From Stackebrandtia nassauensis DSM 44728 (GTDB taxonomy: Bacteria > Actinomycetota > Actinomycetes > Mycobacteriales > Micromonosporaceae): a stretch of 64,000 nucleotides of DNA. The stretch is from positions 3,410,001 through 3,474,000 of the forward strand of contig NC_013947.1 of assembly GCF_000024545.1 (NCBI RefSeq). Reading direction: 5' to 3'. A program made the position numbers and the translations under genes. Of this stretch, positions 33,344-42,320 are shown in pieces. The notes under the pieces are model-generated. The model was not told the DNA's origin. It saw only the letters and a list, made by a program, of their open reading frames with translations, and ran no database searches. The first letter of the stretch is position 1, and each line of letters opens with the position of its first letter.

Positions 33344-34141
33344 ATGTCTTACGAGCCACCCCCGATCTACCCCCGTCACGTGATGTGTTTCGTCGGAACG
33401 GGTCTCGACCTCGAACGCTGCCGCAAGATCGCCACCGAGGTCGGCGGACCGGAGTTCACACTCGACGACGACAACAGTGAGGCGGCCCCGAATCCGAACA
33501 TGCCGCAGGCGTTTCAGGCCAGCCTGACCATGGCCAGTTTCACCGACGACGACTGGGACGCTGTGGAACGGCACGACAGCGTCGCCTACATCCTGTCGCC
33601 ACCGATGCGGCCGTCGACCGAAGTGGACAATTCGCGTCGCATGCTGGCGGTGACCGACGCCCTGCTGCGCGACGGCGCGGGCGCGGCCAAGAACGAGAGC
33701 AGCGGCCTGGCACACGGTCGCGACAAATGGCTGGGCCTGGCGGAGTTGGCCGCCACGGCCGACGACGAGGCCGAACTGCTGGAGGCGCTGTACTACGCGT
33801 TCGTGAAGCGGCCGATCTTCGACGGCGAGGTGCTGTACAGCTGCGGGATGCAGTTGTTCGGCGAGGCCGACATCGAGTTGTCCGACACCGACATCGCCGA
33901 CCAGGAGCGGCTGCGGGAACGCGTCGACGTGATGGACGCGTTCGGGCTGTACCTGCTCACCGAGGAACGGGCCCGCGAGCTGACCGACGGGGCTGGTTTC
34001 CGCGAGGAACCGGAAGCGCGTCGCTGGTTGCTGCACCGCCGCGCCGACACGCGCACCGACTTCGACGACATCGCGTTCAACCTGACCGGGTTGTGGCGGC
34101 TGTCCCCGGCCGACGCGGCGGGTGACGCGCCCGGCCAGTGA
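33344..34141 (+). CDS. Protein of unknown function
   Basis: A 265-residue cytoplasmic protein. It opens with YPRHVMCFVGTGLDLERCRKIATEVGGPEFTLDDDNSE and has a conserved-looking middle YILSPPMRPSTEVDNSRRMLAVTDALLRDGAGAAKNESSG. I do not recognise the family. The sequence is acidic and globular, with no membrane segment or catalytic motif I can name. It follows the VOC gene by 31 bp but has its own -10 box. Confidence 0.65.
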   Translation: MSYEPPPIYPRHVMCFVGTGLDLERCRKIATEVGGPEFTLDDDNSEAAPNPNMPQAFQASLTMASFTDDDWDAVERHDSVAYILSPPMRPSTEVDNSRRMLAVTDALLRDGAGAAKNESSGLAHGRDKWLGLAELAATADDEAELLEALYYAFVKRPIFDGEVLYSCGMQLFGEADIELSDTDIADQERLRERVDVMDAFGLYLLTEERARELTDGAGFREEPEARRWLLHRRADTRTDFDDIAFNLTGLWRLSPADAAGDAPGQ

Positions 34142-34189
34142 GCCACCGCAGGTCGTGACGCGGGCGATCGATGGTGTGCAATGTGTGTC

Positions 34190-36538
34190 ATGACCGCACC
34201 CGACCGCACCCGGCTTCCGATCGACGTCCGTTCCGCCACCCGTGACGCGCAGTCCGCGACCGGGGCCGCGACGGTCAGTCCCCCGGAGCCGGTGGTGCCG
34301 GTGCGGCCGCCGTCGGGGGCGCCCAACGTCGTGGTCGTGTTGGTCGACGACATGGGGTTCGGCGCGTCCAGTCCGTACGGCGGCCCGTGCCGGATGCCCA
34401 CGGCGCAGCGCCTGGCCGACGAGGGGCTGCGGTACAGCCGGTTCCATGTGACGGCGTTGTGTTCACCGACGCGGCAGGCGTTGTTGACCGGCCGCAACCA
34501 CCACTCGGTCGGCATGGGTGTCACCTCGGAGATGACGACGCCGCAGCCGGGTTACACCGGTTACCGTCCGCCCAGTGCCGCGACGATGGCGCAGATACTG
34601 GGCGGCAACGGTTACAGCACGGCGGCGTTCGGGAAGTGGCATCAGACGCCTCCCGCGGAGGTGAGCCCGTCGGGTCCGTTCACTCGCTGGCCCACCGGTG
34701 AGGGTTTCGACAAGTTCTACGGGTTCATGGCCGCCGAGATGAACCACTGGTATCCGCAGCTGTATGAGGGCACGACGCCGGTGGAGCCGGATCGGTTGCC
34801 AGAGGACGGTTACCACCTGTCGGAGGATCTCGTCGACCACGCGATCGACTGGGTGGGTACGCAGCAGGCGATGACGCCGGACAAACCGTTCTTGACGTAT
34901 CTGGCGTTTGGCGCGACGCACGCCCCGTTCCATGTCGCGCCACAGTGGTCACAGGAGTACGCGGGCCGGTTCGACGTCGGCTGGGACGCGATCCGCACGC
35001 AGACCCTGGCGCGGCAGGAGGAACTGGGTATCGTGCCCACCGGCACCGAGCTGGGGCCGTGGGCGGAGGGTGTGCCGCACTGGGACGAGCTGGACGAGGC
35101 GGAGCGGCGGGTCGCGGCGCGGTTCATGGAGGTGTACGCGGGTTTCGCCGAGCACACCGACGCGCAGGTCGGCAGGTTCGTCAACGCGTTGGAGGCCATG
35201 GGGGTCCTGGACGACACGTTGTTCGTGTACATGCTGGGCGACAACGGTGCCTCGGGTGAGGGCGGGATCGAGGGGACGTTTCGGGAGCATCTGGTGGGGC
35301 ACGGCCTGGCCGACGACACGGCCTATATGGACGCCCGGCTGGATCAGCTGGGCACCGCGTCCACGTATCCGTTGTACCCGGTGGGGTGGGCGTTGGCGAT
35401 GAACACGCCGTACCAGTGGACGAAACAGGTCGCCTCGCACTACGGCGGCACCCGTGACGGTCTGATCGTGCGGTGGGGCAACGGTATCGCCGCGCGGGGG
35501 CAGGTGCGGCACCAGTGGCATCACGTGATCGACGTGCTGCCGACCATTCTGGACGCCGCCGGTGTGCCGCATCCCGATACGGTCAACGGGTTCGCGCAGC
35601 AGCCGATCGAGGGCGTCAGCATGCGTTACAGCTTCGACGACGCAGCCGCGCCGGATCGGCGCACGACCCAGTACTTCGAGATGGTCGGCAATCGCGGGAT
35701 CTACCACGAGGGTTGGACCGCCGTGACCCGTCACGGCACGCCGTGGCTGATGGTCCCCGATGGACAGCGTTCCTTCGACGACGACGTGTGGGAGTTGTAC
35801 GACACCGCGACCGACTGGAGTCAGGCGCACGATCTGGCCGCGAAGTATCCCGACAAGCTGCGGCAGTTGCGGGAGTTGTTCACCGTCGAGGCCACGCGCT
35901 ATCACGTGTTCCCGTTGGACGATCGGGTGACCGAGCGCGAGAACCCGGCGCTGGCGGGCCGGTTGGATCTGCACCACGGGCGGACGTCGATCGTGTTGGG
36001 GCCGACGGCCAAGCGGCTCGGTGAGGACGCGGCCCCGGACGTGAAGAACCGTTCGCACGTCATCACCGTCGATCTGGAGGCCGATGTGGATGCGGGCGGG
36101 GTGCTGGTAGCGCAGGGCGGCCGGTTCGGCGGCTGGTCTTTGTACTGTGTGGACGGGACGGTCGCGTACGCGTACAACCGTTACGGCCTGGATCGCACCG
36201 TGGTGCGATCCAGGCGTCGGATGTCCCCCGGTTCGCACACCGTGGCGATGCGGTTCGACTACGACGGCGGGGCGCCCGGCAGCGGCGCCGGGATCACCGT
36301 GGAGGTCGACGGCACCGCGGTGGCGAAGGGCCGTGTGGAGGCCACGACGGCGTACTACTTCAGTTTCGACGAGTCGCTCAACGTGGGCGTCGACCGGGGC
36401 ACACCGGTCAGCGAGGACTATCCGCCGGTGCGCAACGCCTTCACCGGCCGCATCGAGCGGGTGCGTTTCGACCTGGGCGCGGACGCCTCGCCGCAGTCGG
36501 AGGCGGAGCGGTTGCGGGCGCGGCTGGCTCACCAGTGA
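34190..36538 (+). CDS. Type I sulfatase (arylsulfatase family)
   Basis: A 782-residue sulfatase. The metal site is VVVLVDDMGFGASSPYGG; the formylglycine signature CSPTR begins at Cys91, which must be oxidised by a formylglycine-generating enzyme not present in this window. HSVGMG, GKWHQ and LFVYMLGDNGASGEGG are further sulfatase blocks. After about residue 560 there is a concanavalin-like beta-sandwich region. No signal peptide is seen, so it may act in the cytoplasm on imported sulfate esters. ATG 34190 is preferred; an ATG at 34181 is also possible. Confidence 0.9.
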   Translation: MTAPDRTRLPIDVRSATRDAQSATGAATVSPPEPVVPVRPPSGAPNVVVVLVDDMGFGASSPYGGPCRMPTAQRLADEGLRYSRFHVTALCSPTRQALLTGRNHHSVGMGVTSEMTTPQPGYTGYRPPSAATMAQILGGNGYSTAAFGKWHQTPPAEVSPSGPFTRWPTGEGFDKFYGFMAAEMNHWYPQLYEGTTPVEPDRLPEDGYHLSEDLVDHAIDWVGTQQAMTPDKPFLTYLAFGATHAPFHVAPQWSQEYAGRFDVGWDAIRTQTLARQEELGIVPTGTELGPWAEGVPHWDELDEAERRVAARFMEVYAGFAEHTDAQVGRFVNALEAMGVLDDTLFVYMLGDNGASGEGGIEGTFREHLVGHGLADDTAYMDARLDQLGTASTYPLYPVGWALAMNTPYQWTKQVASHYGGTRDGLIVRWGNGIAARGQVRHQWHHVIDVLPTILDAAGVPHPDTVNGFAQQPIEGVSMRYSFDDAAAPDRRTTQYFEMVGNRGIYHEGWTAVTRHGTPWLMVPDGQRSFDDDVWELYDTATDWSQAHDLAAKYPDKLRQLRELFTVEATRYHVFPLDDRVTERENPALAGRLDLHHGRTSIVLGPTAKRLGEDAAPDVKNRSHVITVDLEADVDAGGVLVAQGGRFGGWSLYCVDGTVAYAYNRYGLDRTVVRSRRRMSPGSHTVAMRFDYDGGAPGSGAGITVEVDGTAVAKGRVEATTAYYFSFDESLNVGVDRGTPVSEDYPPVRNAFTGRIERVRFDLGADASPQSEAERLRARLAHQ
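36186..36215. repeat. Perfect 14-bp inverted repeat inside the sulfatase gene
   Basis: The arm GCCTGGATCGCACC (36186-36199) and its exact reverse complement (36202-36215) are separated by only GT. It encodes the segment GLDRTVVRSR in the beta-sandwich region. A stem this long is rare by chance even at this GC. Confidence 0.6.
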
Positions 36539-36577
36539 CGCGGCCGAAGCTGCGCGACTCACGCCTGCGCACCGATT

Positions 36578-36600
36578 TAATTGCGCAGATTTCGCAATTA
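36578..36600. promoter_or_regulatory. Inverted repeat upstream of the threonate operon
   Basis: TAATTGCG (36578-36585) and CGCAATTA (36593-36600), eight-base arms with a seven-base spacer, in an AT-rich island 100 bp before the GntP start. It is the best operator candidate for the DeoR protein encoded at the end of the operon. Nothing else is seen in 36539-36698 apart from the AGGAGG site. Confidence 0.5.
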
Positions 36601-36698
36601 TTTTGGGAAGCTGCTTGATTTGAGCATGTTGGGGATGCATGATCAGGCTCAGCCCCCAAGCGTGCTCCCCCCACGCGACCCCACACAGGAGGATCATC

Positions 36699-38147
36699 GT
36701 GGATCTTCAACTACTCGCGGCCCTGCTGCTGGGCATCGCCGCCGTCGTCATCATCGTGTTGCGCACCCGACTCGACGCCTTCGTCGGCCTGCTCGTCGCC
36801 TGCCTCGTCACCGGCTTCGTCGCCGGATCCACCCCCACCGACATCCTCACCGCCATCACCGAAGGCTTCGGCACCACCCTGGGATCGATCGGCATCGTCA
36901 TCGGCCTGGGAGTCGCGCTCGGCAAGATCCTCGAGGTCTCCGGCGCCGCCGACGCACTGGCCCGCGCCTTCACCCGCGCCTTCGGCGACGGCCGCGAAGC
37001 CTGGGCCATGGCCAGCACCGGCGCCGTCGTGTCGATCCCGGTGTTCTGCGACTCCGCCTACGTCATCATGAACCCGCTGGCCCGCTCCATCGCCCGCCGC
37101 AAACGCGCCGGATACGTCACCCTCGCACTGGCACTGGGCTGCGGCATGACCCTCACCCACCACATGGTCCCGCCCACCCCCGGACCCCTGGGAGTCGCGG
37201 GCATCCTCGGCGCCGACCTCGGCATGATCATCCTGGTGGGACTGGTCTTCAGCGTCATCCTGCTGCCCATCGTGGTCGTCTACGCCCGCTGGATCGGCCC
37301 GAAACTGGAGAAGTCCGTCCTGCCCGAAGTGCGCGAAAAGGTCTACGCCACCGTCGCCAGCGGCGGCACGGGCGGCACCACATCGGACAACGGCGGCGAG
37401 GCACCTGCCGAATCACCCCTGGGCACCCCACCCGAAGGCGCCAAACCCCGCCGCATGAACGCCTGGCTGGCCAGCCTGCCACTGGTGATCCCACTGCTGC
37501 TCATCGTCATCAACACCGTCGGCACCGCCATCGACAAGAGCAACCAGAACGTCCTGGGCGACGACGAAGCCTACGAACCCTCCCGCTGGGCCGCCATCCT
37601 CGCGTTCATCGGCAGCCCCGTCGTCGCACTCATGCTCGGACTCGCCCTGGCCGTGTACGTCCTACTCCCCCGCTGGACCCGCCGCGACAAGGTCAGCGGC
37701 TGGCTGGCCGACGCCGCCGCATCCGCCGGACTCATCATCCTCATCACCGGCGCGGGCGGCGCATTCGGACAGGTCCTGCGCAGCACCGGCGTCGGCGACG
37801 AACTCGCCAAGGTCATCGCCTCGTGGAGCCTGCCCGGCGTCCTGGTGCCCTTCCTCGTCGCCACCCTCGTGCGACTCGCGCAGGGATCGGGCACCGTCGC
37901 CATGATCACCGCCGCCTCCGTCACCGCACCCCTCATCGCCGGACTCGGCATATCGCCCGTGGCCGCCGCGATGGCCTGCTGTGCTGGTTCCATGGTGTTC
38001 AGCTACTTCAACGACTCCTACTTCTGGGTCGTCACCCGCTTCACCGGCCTCGACGGCACCGCCGCGCTACGCGCCTGGTCCGGCATCACCACCGCCGTGT
38101 GGCTGGGATCAATCCCACTGCTGCTGATCGCGAGCGCCGTCCTATGA
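36699..38147 (+). CDS. GntP-family sugar-acid:H+ symporter
   Basis: A 482-residue membrane protein of the gluconate permease (GntP) family with about 12-14 helices. Recognisable parts: VPPTPGPLGVAGILGADLG, IVIGLGVALGKILEVSGAADALA, and the C-terminal ARLAQGSGTVAMITAA-like stretch VRLAQGSGTVAMITAASV. It imports a sugar acid, here most likely a C4 acid such as threonate or erythronate, judged by the next genes. GTG 36699 follows AGGAGG; the kinase ATG overlaps its stop by 4 bp. Confidence 0.92.
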   Translation: MDLQLLAALLLGIAAVVIIVLRTRLDAFVGLLVACLVTGFVAGSTPTDILTAITEGFGTTLGSIGIVIGLGVALGKILEVSGAADALARAFTRAFGDGREAWAMASTGAVVSIPVFCDSAYVIMNPLARSIARRKRAGYVTLALALGCGMTLTHHMVPPTPGPLGVAGILGADLGMIILVGLVFSVILLPIVVVYARWIGPKLEKSVLPEVREKVYATVASGGTGGTTSDNGGEAPAESPLGTPPEGAKPRRMNAWLASLPLVIPLLLIVINTVGTAIDKSNQNVLGDDEAYEPSRWAAILAFIGSPVVALMLGLALAVYVLLPRWTRRDKVSGWLADAAASAGLIILITGAGGAFGQVLRSTGVGDELAKVIASWSLPGVLVPFLVATLVRLAQGSGTVAMITAASVTAPLIAGLGISPVAAAMACCAGSMVFSYFNDSYFWVVTRFTGLDGTAALRAWSGITTAVWLGSIPLLLIASAVL

Positions 38148-39508
38148 CCCCACCCCACGCGATCCTCGTCATCGCCGACGACCTCACCGGCGCCAACGCC
38201 ACCGCCGCCGGATTCGCCCGCGCCGGACTGCGCGCCGTCACCGTCGGCGCCGACCAGCCCGGCACCGTCATCGCCGAGTTCACCAACCGCTTCGACGCGG
38301 TCGTGGTGTGCACCGACACCCGCCACGCCCCACCCGCTGAAGCCGCCGCCCGCGTCGAGGCCGCCATCGCCGCCGCACCACCGGTACGGCTGGTGTGCAA
38401 CCGCGTGGACTCCACCCTGCGCGGCAACCTCGGCGCCTCCACCGCCGCCGTCCTGCGCGCGGTGGCACGGCGCACCGCCACACCGACCGTGGCACTGTTC
38501 CTGCCCGCGCACCCGGCGGCCGGACGCCAAACCGTCGAAGGCAACCAGCTGCTGGACGGCGTCCGGTTGGAGAACACCGAACTGGCGCGCGACCCCCGCA
38601 CCCCGTTGCGCACCTCCGACGTCGCCGACCTGCTCACCCAGCAGGCCGCCCTACGCATCGCCCACATTCCACTGTCCCTGGTCACCGGCGACCCGGTACG
38701 GCTGCGCAAGGCCGTCGCCACCCGGGTGGCCGCTGGCGCCCAGGTCATCATCGGCGACGCCCTCACCGTCGAACACCTGCGCCGCGTCACCGACGCCGCC
38801 GTCGCCGCGGCACCCGAGGTCGAATGGGTCGGCGTCGACCCCGGCCCCGGCGCCGTGGAACTGGCCCGCGCCAAGGGACTCACCGGGCACGACGACACCG
38901 CGCCACTGTTGGCTGTGTCCGGCTCAGCCACCGCACTGACCCGCCAACAACTGGCGCGACTGCGCGAAACCCGGCCGGTGACCGTGGTCCGTCCGGTGTA
39001 TTCCGGCGACACGGTACTGCCCGACCTCGAACCCACCGCCAAACAGCTCGCCGCCGCACTGGCACAGGCCGACTCCGGCGACACCGTGCTGCTGGCCACC
39101 GCCCTCGACGACGGTGACATCGTGGACATCGACCCCGCCGACGCCGCCAGACTCCCCCAGCTGCTGGCCGGAGCCGTCCGCCGCGCCCTGGCCGAACGAG
39201 CCGTCGGCGGACTGTTCGTCACCGGCGGCGACGTGACCGCCGCGATGACCGCCGAACTGGGCGCCGCCGGCATCGAGGTCGAACAGGAACTCGTCCCACT
39301 GGCGGTGGCCGGATCCGTCGTCGGCGGAGACTGGGACGGACTGCCCATCGTCACCAAGGGCGGCCTGGTCGGCGACCCGGCCACCACCGTCGAATGCGTC
39401 GACCACCTGCGGCGCACCGTACAGGCCAACCGGCGCCGCGTCCGCGCGGCGGCGGTGGGACACCACGACCACACGACCGGACGCACTGAACCAGGAGGAA
39501 GTTCATGA
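38144..39508 (+). CDS. Four-carbon acid-sugar kinase (DUF1537 / OtnK-DtnK type)
   Basis: A 454-residue kinase that phosphorylates threonate or erythronate at C4. The N-terminal substrate domain has LVIADDLTGANATAAGFARAGLRAV and CNRVDSTLRGN; the C-terminal nucleotide-binding domain has GGLFVTGGDVTAAM and DGLPIVTKGGLVGD. It sits between a GntP transporter and a PdxA2, exactly the order of known threonate/erythronate modules. Which epimer is used cannot be decided here. Confidence 0.9.
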   Translation: MTPPHAILVIADDLTGANATAAGFARAGLRAVTVGADQPGTVIAEFTNRFDAVVVCTDTRHAPPAEAAARVEAAIAAAPPVRLVCNRVDSTLRGNLGASTAAVLRAVARRTATPTVALFLPAHPAAGRQTVEGNQLLDGVRLENTELARDPRTPLRTSDVADLLTQQAALRIAHIPLSLVTGDPVRLRKAVATRVAAGAQVIIGDALTVEHLRRVTDAAVAAAPEVEWVGVDPGPGAVELARAKGLTGHDDTAPLLAVSGSATALTRQQLARLRETRPVTVVRPVYSGDTVLPDLEPTAKQLAAALAQADSGDTVLLATALDDGDIVDIDPADAARLPQLLAGAVRRALAERAVGGLFVTGGDVTAAMTAELGAAGIEVEQELVPLAVAGSVVGGDWDGLPIVTKGGLVGDPATTVECVDHLRRTVQANRRRVRAAAVGHHDHTTGRTEPGGSS

Positions 39509-40548
39509 ACCGTCCCGTACTCGCCGTCACGCTCGGCGACCCGGTGGGCATCGGCCCCGAGATCACCGCCCGCACCCTGGCCGAGGTCGCCGGGGAGGAC
39601 GGCCACCACGGCATCGCCGTGGGCGACGCCGGAGCCCTGCGCCGAGGCGCCGCCGCCGCGGGTCTCGACGTGGACGTGCGCGTGGTAAACGATTTCTCGG
39701 TCGCTCCCGCCGGGCCTGGCACCATCGACGTGTACGACATCGGCGTCCTGGGCGACGCCGCCCCCGAATGGGGGACAGTGGACCCCCGTGCCGGGAAGGC
39801 GGCAGTGGTCGCCATCGAGGTCGCCACCAAGGCCGCCATGGACCAACAGGTCGCGGGCATCGTCACCGGCCCCATCAACAAGGAAGCCATCTGGGCCAGC
39901 GGATCCACCCACCTGGGACACACCGAGATGCTCGGCGAACTCACCGGCGTCACCCGGCAGGACACCATGTTCGTCGTCCGCGACCCGGCCGCCGACGGCC
40001 ACCATCTGCGCATCTTCTTCACCACCCGGCACGTGGCCCTGCGCAAAGCCCTCGACCAGCTCACCCGCGACAGGGTCGGCGCCTCCATCCGGGAGGCACT
40101 GACGGCACTAACGGTGTTCGGCACCGAGAAGCCCCGGCTGGCCGTGGCGGCGGTCAACCCGCACGGCGGCGAGAACGGCGCCTTCGGCGACGAGGAGATC
40201 GTCCATATCGGACCGGCTTGTGAGGACGCCCGCGCCGAGGGGCTGGACGTGACCGGCCCGGTACCGGCCGACTCGGTGTTCCACCAGGGACTGTCGGGCC
40301 GCTTCGACGGCGTCCTGTCCCACTACCACGACCAGGGGCACATCGCCGCCAAGACCTTCGACTTCAACGGCACCATCTCGGTCACCGTCGGACTGCCGAT
40401 CCTGCGCACCTCGGTCGACCACGGCACCGCCTTCGACATCGCCGGTTCCGGCAAGGCCGACCACGGCACCATGCTGTCCGCCTACCGGGCCGGTGTCGAC
40501 TACAGTCCGTACGTACCAAGGATTCGCTCAACCTACGGTCGCCAGTAG
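39505..40548 (+). CDS. 4-phospho-threonate/erythronate dehydrogenase (PdxA2-like)
   Basis: A 347-residue NAD-dependent, metal-dependent dehydrogenase of the PdxA family. Motifs: VTLGDPVGIGPEITARTL, GSTHLGHTEMLGELTG, AAVNPHGGENGAFGDEE and SHYHDQGHIAAKTFDF (metal-binding histidines). In catabolic clusters with a DUF1537 kinase this enzyme oxidises the C4 acid 4-phosphate, which decarboxylates to dihydroxyacetone phosphate. It starts in a 4-bp ATGA overlap with the kinase. Vitamin B6 synthesis is less likely given the context. Confidence 0.9.
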   Translation: MNRPVLAVTLGDPVGIGPEITARTLAEVAGEDGHHGIAVGDAGALRRGAAAAGLDVDVRVVNDFSVAPAGPGTIDVYDIGVLGDAAPEWGTVDPRAGKAAVVAIEVATKAAMDQQVAGIVTGPINKEAIWASGSTHLGHTEMLGELTGVTRQDTMFVVRDPAADGHHLRIFFTTRHVALRKALDQLTRDRVGASIREALTALTVFGTEKPRLAVAAVNPHGGENGAFGDEEIVHIGPACEDARAEGLDVTGPVPADSVFHQGLSGRFDGVLSHYHDQGHIAAKTFDFNGTISVTVGLPILRTSVDHGTAFDIAGSGKADHGTMLSAYRAGVDYSPYVPRIRSTYGRQ

Positions 40549-40560
40549 ACGGAGGAGACC

Positions 40561-41394
40561 ATGGAACGCCGCTCGGTAAGACGTGGCACCCGGCGACGCC
40601 ATGACCTGCTGCTGTCACTGCTGCGCCAGGGCACCACGCGGGTCGAGGACCTGGCCGAGGCCCTGTCGGTGTCGGCCTCGACCGTCCGCCGCGACCTCAG
40701 CCGCCTGGGCGCCGAACACCTCGTGGCCCGCACCTACGGCGGCGCAGTGGTGCCGGAGTCGTTCCACGAACGCCCCATCACCGACTCCGCCCGGGTCCAG
40801 ACCGTCGCCAAGGCCGCGATCGCCGCCGCCGCAAGGGAACTCGTCCCGCCGGACGGCACGATCTTTCTCGACGCGGGCACCACCTGCGCGGCCCTGGCCC
40901 GGATCCTCGTCGAGAGCCCCGACTTCGGTCACCTCACCGTGGTCACCCGGGGACTGGAGACCGCCATGATCCTCACCGAGGCGTCCTTCGTGGACACGAT
41001 CATCCTCGGCGGCCGCGTCCGTCCACTCAGTCACGGCCTCGTCGGACCGCTCACCGAACTCGGCCTCGACCGGCTCACCTTCGACGTCGCCTTCATGGGC
41101 GCCGACGCCATCGACGTCCACCGGGGCATCGGCGAACCGACGCTGGAGGAGACCGCGGTAAAGGAACGCATCGCGGCCGCCGCCCGCCAGACGACGGTCC
41201 TGGCCGACGCCACCAAACTGCGCGAACCCGCGGCCCCGGCCTGGACCCGATTCGATCCCGGCTGGCTGCTCATCACCGACACCGAAGCCCCCGACGACCT
41301 CGAAGACCGGGCCGCGGCGGCGGGAGTCGCCGTCATCCGCGCCGAACCGGCCCGCCCCACCGACGAGAACCGGACCTCAACCCCGGTCTCGTAG
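40561..41394 (+). CDS. DeoR family transcriptional regulator
   Basis: A 277-residue DeoR-type repressor. Winged helix: RRHDLLLSLLRQGTTRVEDLAEALSVSASTVRRDLSRL; sugar-phosphate sensor domain: FLDAGTTCAALARIL, IILGGRV and ADATKL. It is the last gene of the C4 acid operon (12 bp after pdxA2, site GGAGGAG) and presumably senses a phosphorylated intermediate of that pathway. Confidence 0.92.
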   Translation: MERRSVRRGTRRRHDLLLSLLRQGTTRVEDLAEALSVSASTVRRDLSRLGAEHLVARTYGGAVVPESFHERPITDSARVQTVAKAAIAAAARELVPPDGTIFLDAGTTCAALARILVESPDFGHLTVVTRGLETAMILTEASFVDTIILGGRVRPLSHGLVGPLTELGLDRLTFDVAFMGADAIDVHRGIGEPTLEETAVKERIAAAARQTTVLADATKLREPAAPAWTRFDPGWLLITDTEAPDDLEDRAAAAGVAVIRAEPARPTDENRTSTPVS

Positions 41395-41403
41395 CGGCGA
41401 GGA

Positions 41404-41847
41404 TCAGATCATCCGGAAGTCGGCCATGTCGAAACCGGGAGCGACCACACACGACACCAACGTCGGCTCGTCGCCGAGCGGAATCGCTGCCTGCCACACG
41501 TTTCCGGGCACCAGCTGCTGTGGACGCTGCCCGGCGGCGACGTCCATGCCCAGGGTCACCGGCGTGAAGTCGGCCAGCGGCCGGTCACCGTCACCGCCCA
41601 GCCGCAGCTCCAGCGGCCCGCCCTGGTGCCACAACCACAGTTCGTCCGAACGCACCGTGTGCCAACGGGACTCCTCCCCCGGGTGCAACAGGAAGTAGAT
41701 CGCCGTCGCCGCGGACCGACGGCCCGGATAACCGTCCGGCTCAAACCCCACCGGCGCGGCCCAGGTCTCCCGGAACCAGCCACCCTCGGGATGCGGAGCC
41801 AGGTCCAGCTCGTCGACGAGTTTCGAACGCGAAGTCTGCTCAACCAC
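41404..41847 (-). CDS. Cupin protein of the DUF985 family
   Basis: A 147-residue cupin. Markers of the DUF985 group are LAPHPEGGWFRETW, AIYFLLHPGEESRWHTVRSDELWLWHQGGPLEL and LVSCVVAPGFDMADF. The function of the family is not known. The start codon is GTG at 41847; TAAGGT lies six bases upstream (41854-41859 on the plus strand as ACCTTA), so it is probably leaderless. Confidence 0.85.
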   Translation of the reverse strand: MVEQTSRSKLVDELDLAPHPEGGWFRETWAAPVGFEPDGYPGRRSAATAIYFLLHPGEESRWHTVRSDELWLWHQGGPLELRLGGDGDRPLADFTPVTLGMDVAAGQRPQQLVPGNVWQAAIPLGDEPTLVSCVVAPGFDMADFRMI

Positions 41848-41910
41848 GGGCCAACCTTAGGCCACTCGTCGCGGGGGTTCGGGGTGCGTCGTTGGCGAAT
41901 GCCTCGATGC

Positions 41911-41919
41911 CGATATATC
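41911..41919 (-). promoter_or_regulatory. CGATATATC element shared with the xfp upstream region
   Basis: Lies 64 bp before the DUF985 gene. Read on the minus strand, 21 bases around it match the 7.57-kb copy at 17 positions, all four differences being transitions. The rest of 41848-41930 shows no other signal. Confidence 0.35.
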
Positions 41920-41930
41920 CTTAGTATTAG

Positions 41931-42320
41931 CTACGCGTCACCGGTGGCGACGATGCCAGCGCGTTCGATCATGAGGACGGACGAGCGCTCGGGCACGATC
42001 GGTCGGTGCAGCAGGCCCTTGGGGACGGTGAAGCACTGGCGCGGTCCCAACTCGACGGTGGGGTTGTCCTCGAGTTCGATGCGGATTCCGCCGTCGAGGA
42101 CGAAGAAGAACTCGTCCTCGTTGTCGTGCTTGTGCCAGTGGTACTCGCCCTGGAACACGCCGAGGCGCACCACGGCGTCGTCGACCTGGCACAGCGTCTG
42201 GTTGAACCACGGTTCGGTCACCTTGGCGATGACCTCGCCGACGTCGAGTTTGGTCAGGGTGCCGACCAGGGGTTCGTAGTTGATGTCGTACTGGGGGAAA
42301 TCGTTCATGGCTGTTGTCAC
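41931..42320 (-). CDS. Cupin domain protein
   Basis: A 129-residue single-domain cupin: YHWHKHDNEDEFFFVLDGGIRIEL holds the His-X-His and Glu metal ligands, and PRQCFTVPKGLLHRP is the second cupin motif. GTG 42320 overlaps the ArsR stop (GTGA) and has GGAAGA upstream; ATG 42308 is the alternative. It is cotranscribed with ArsR. Its frame is also continuous with the MFS frame further upstream, so a long fusion is theoretically open. Confidence 0.8.
   Translation of the reverse strand: MTTAMNDFPQYDINYEPLVGTLTKLDVGEVIAKVTEPWFNQTLCQVDDAVVRLGVFQGEYHWHKHDNEDEFFFVLDGGIRIELEDNPTVELGPRQCFTVPKGLLHRPIVPERSSVLMIERAGIVATGDA

Noticed and set aside
36581-38143. Upstream extension of the acid-sugar kinase frame
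   Set aside because: It overlaps GntP out of frame; the kinase starts at the ATGA overlap at 38144.
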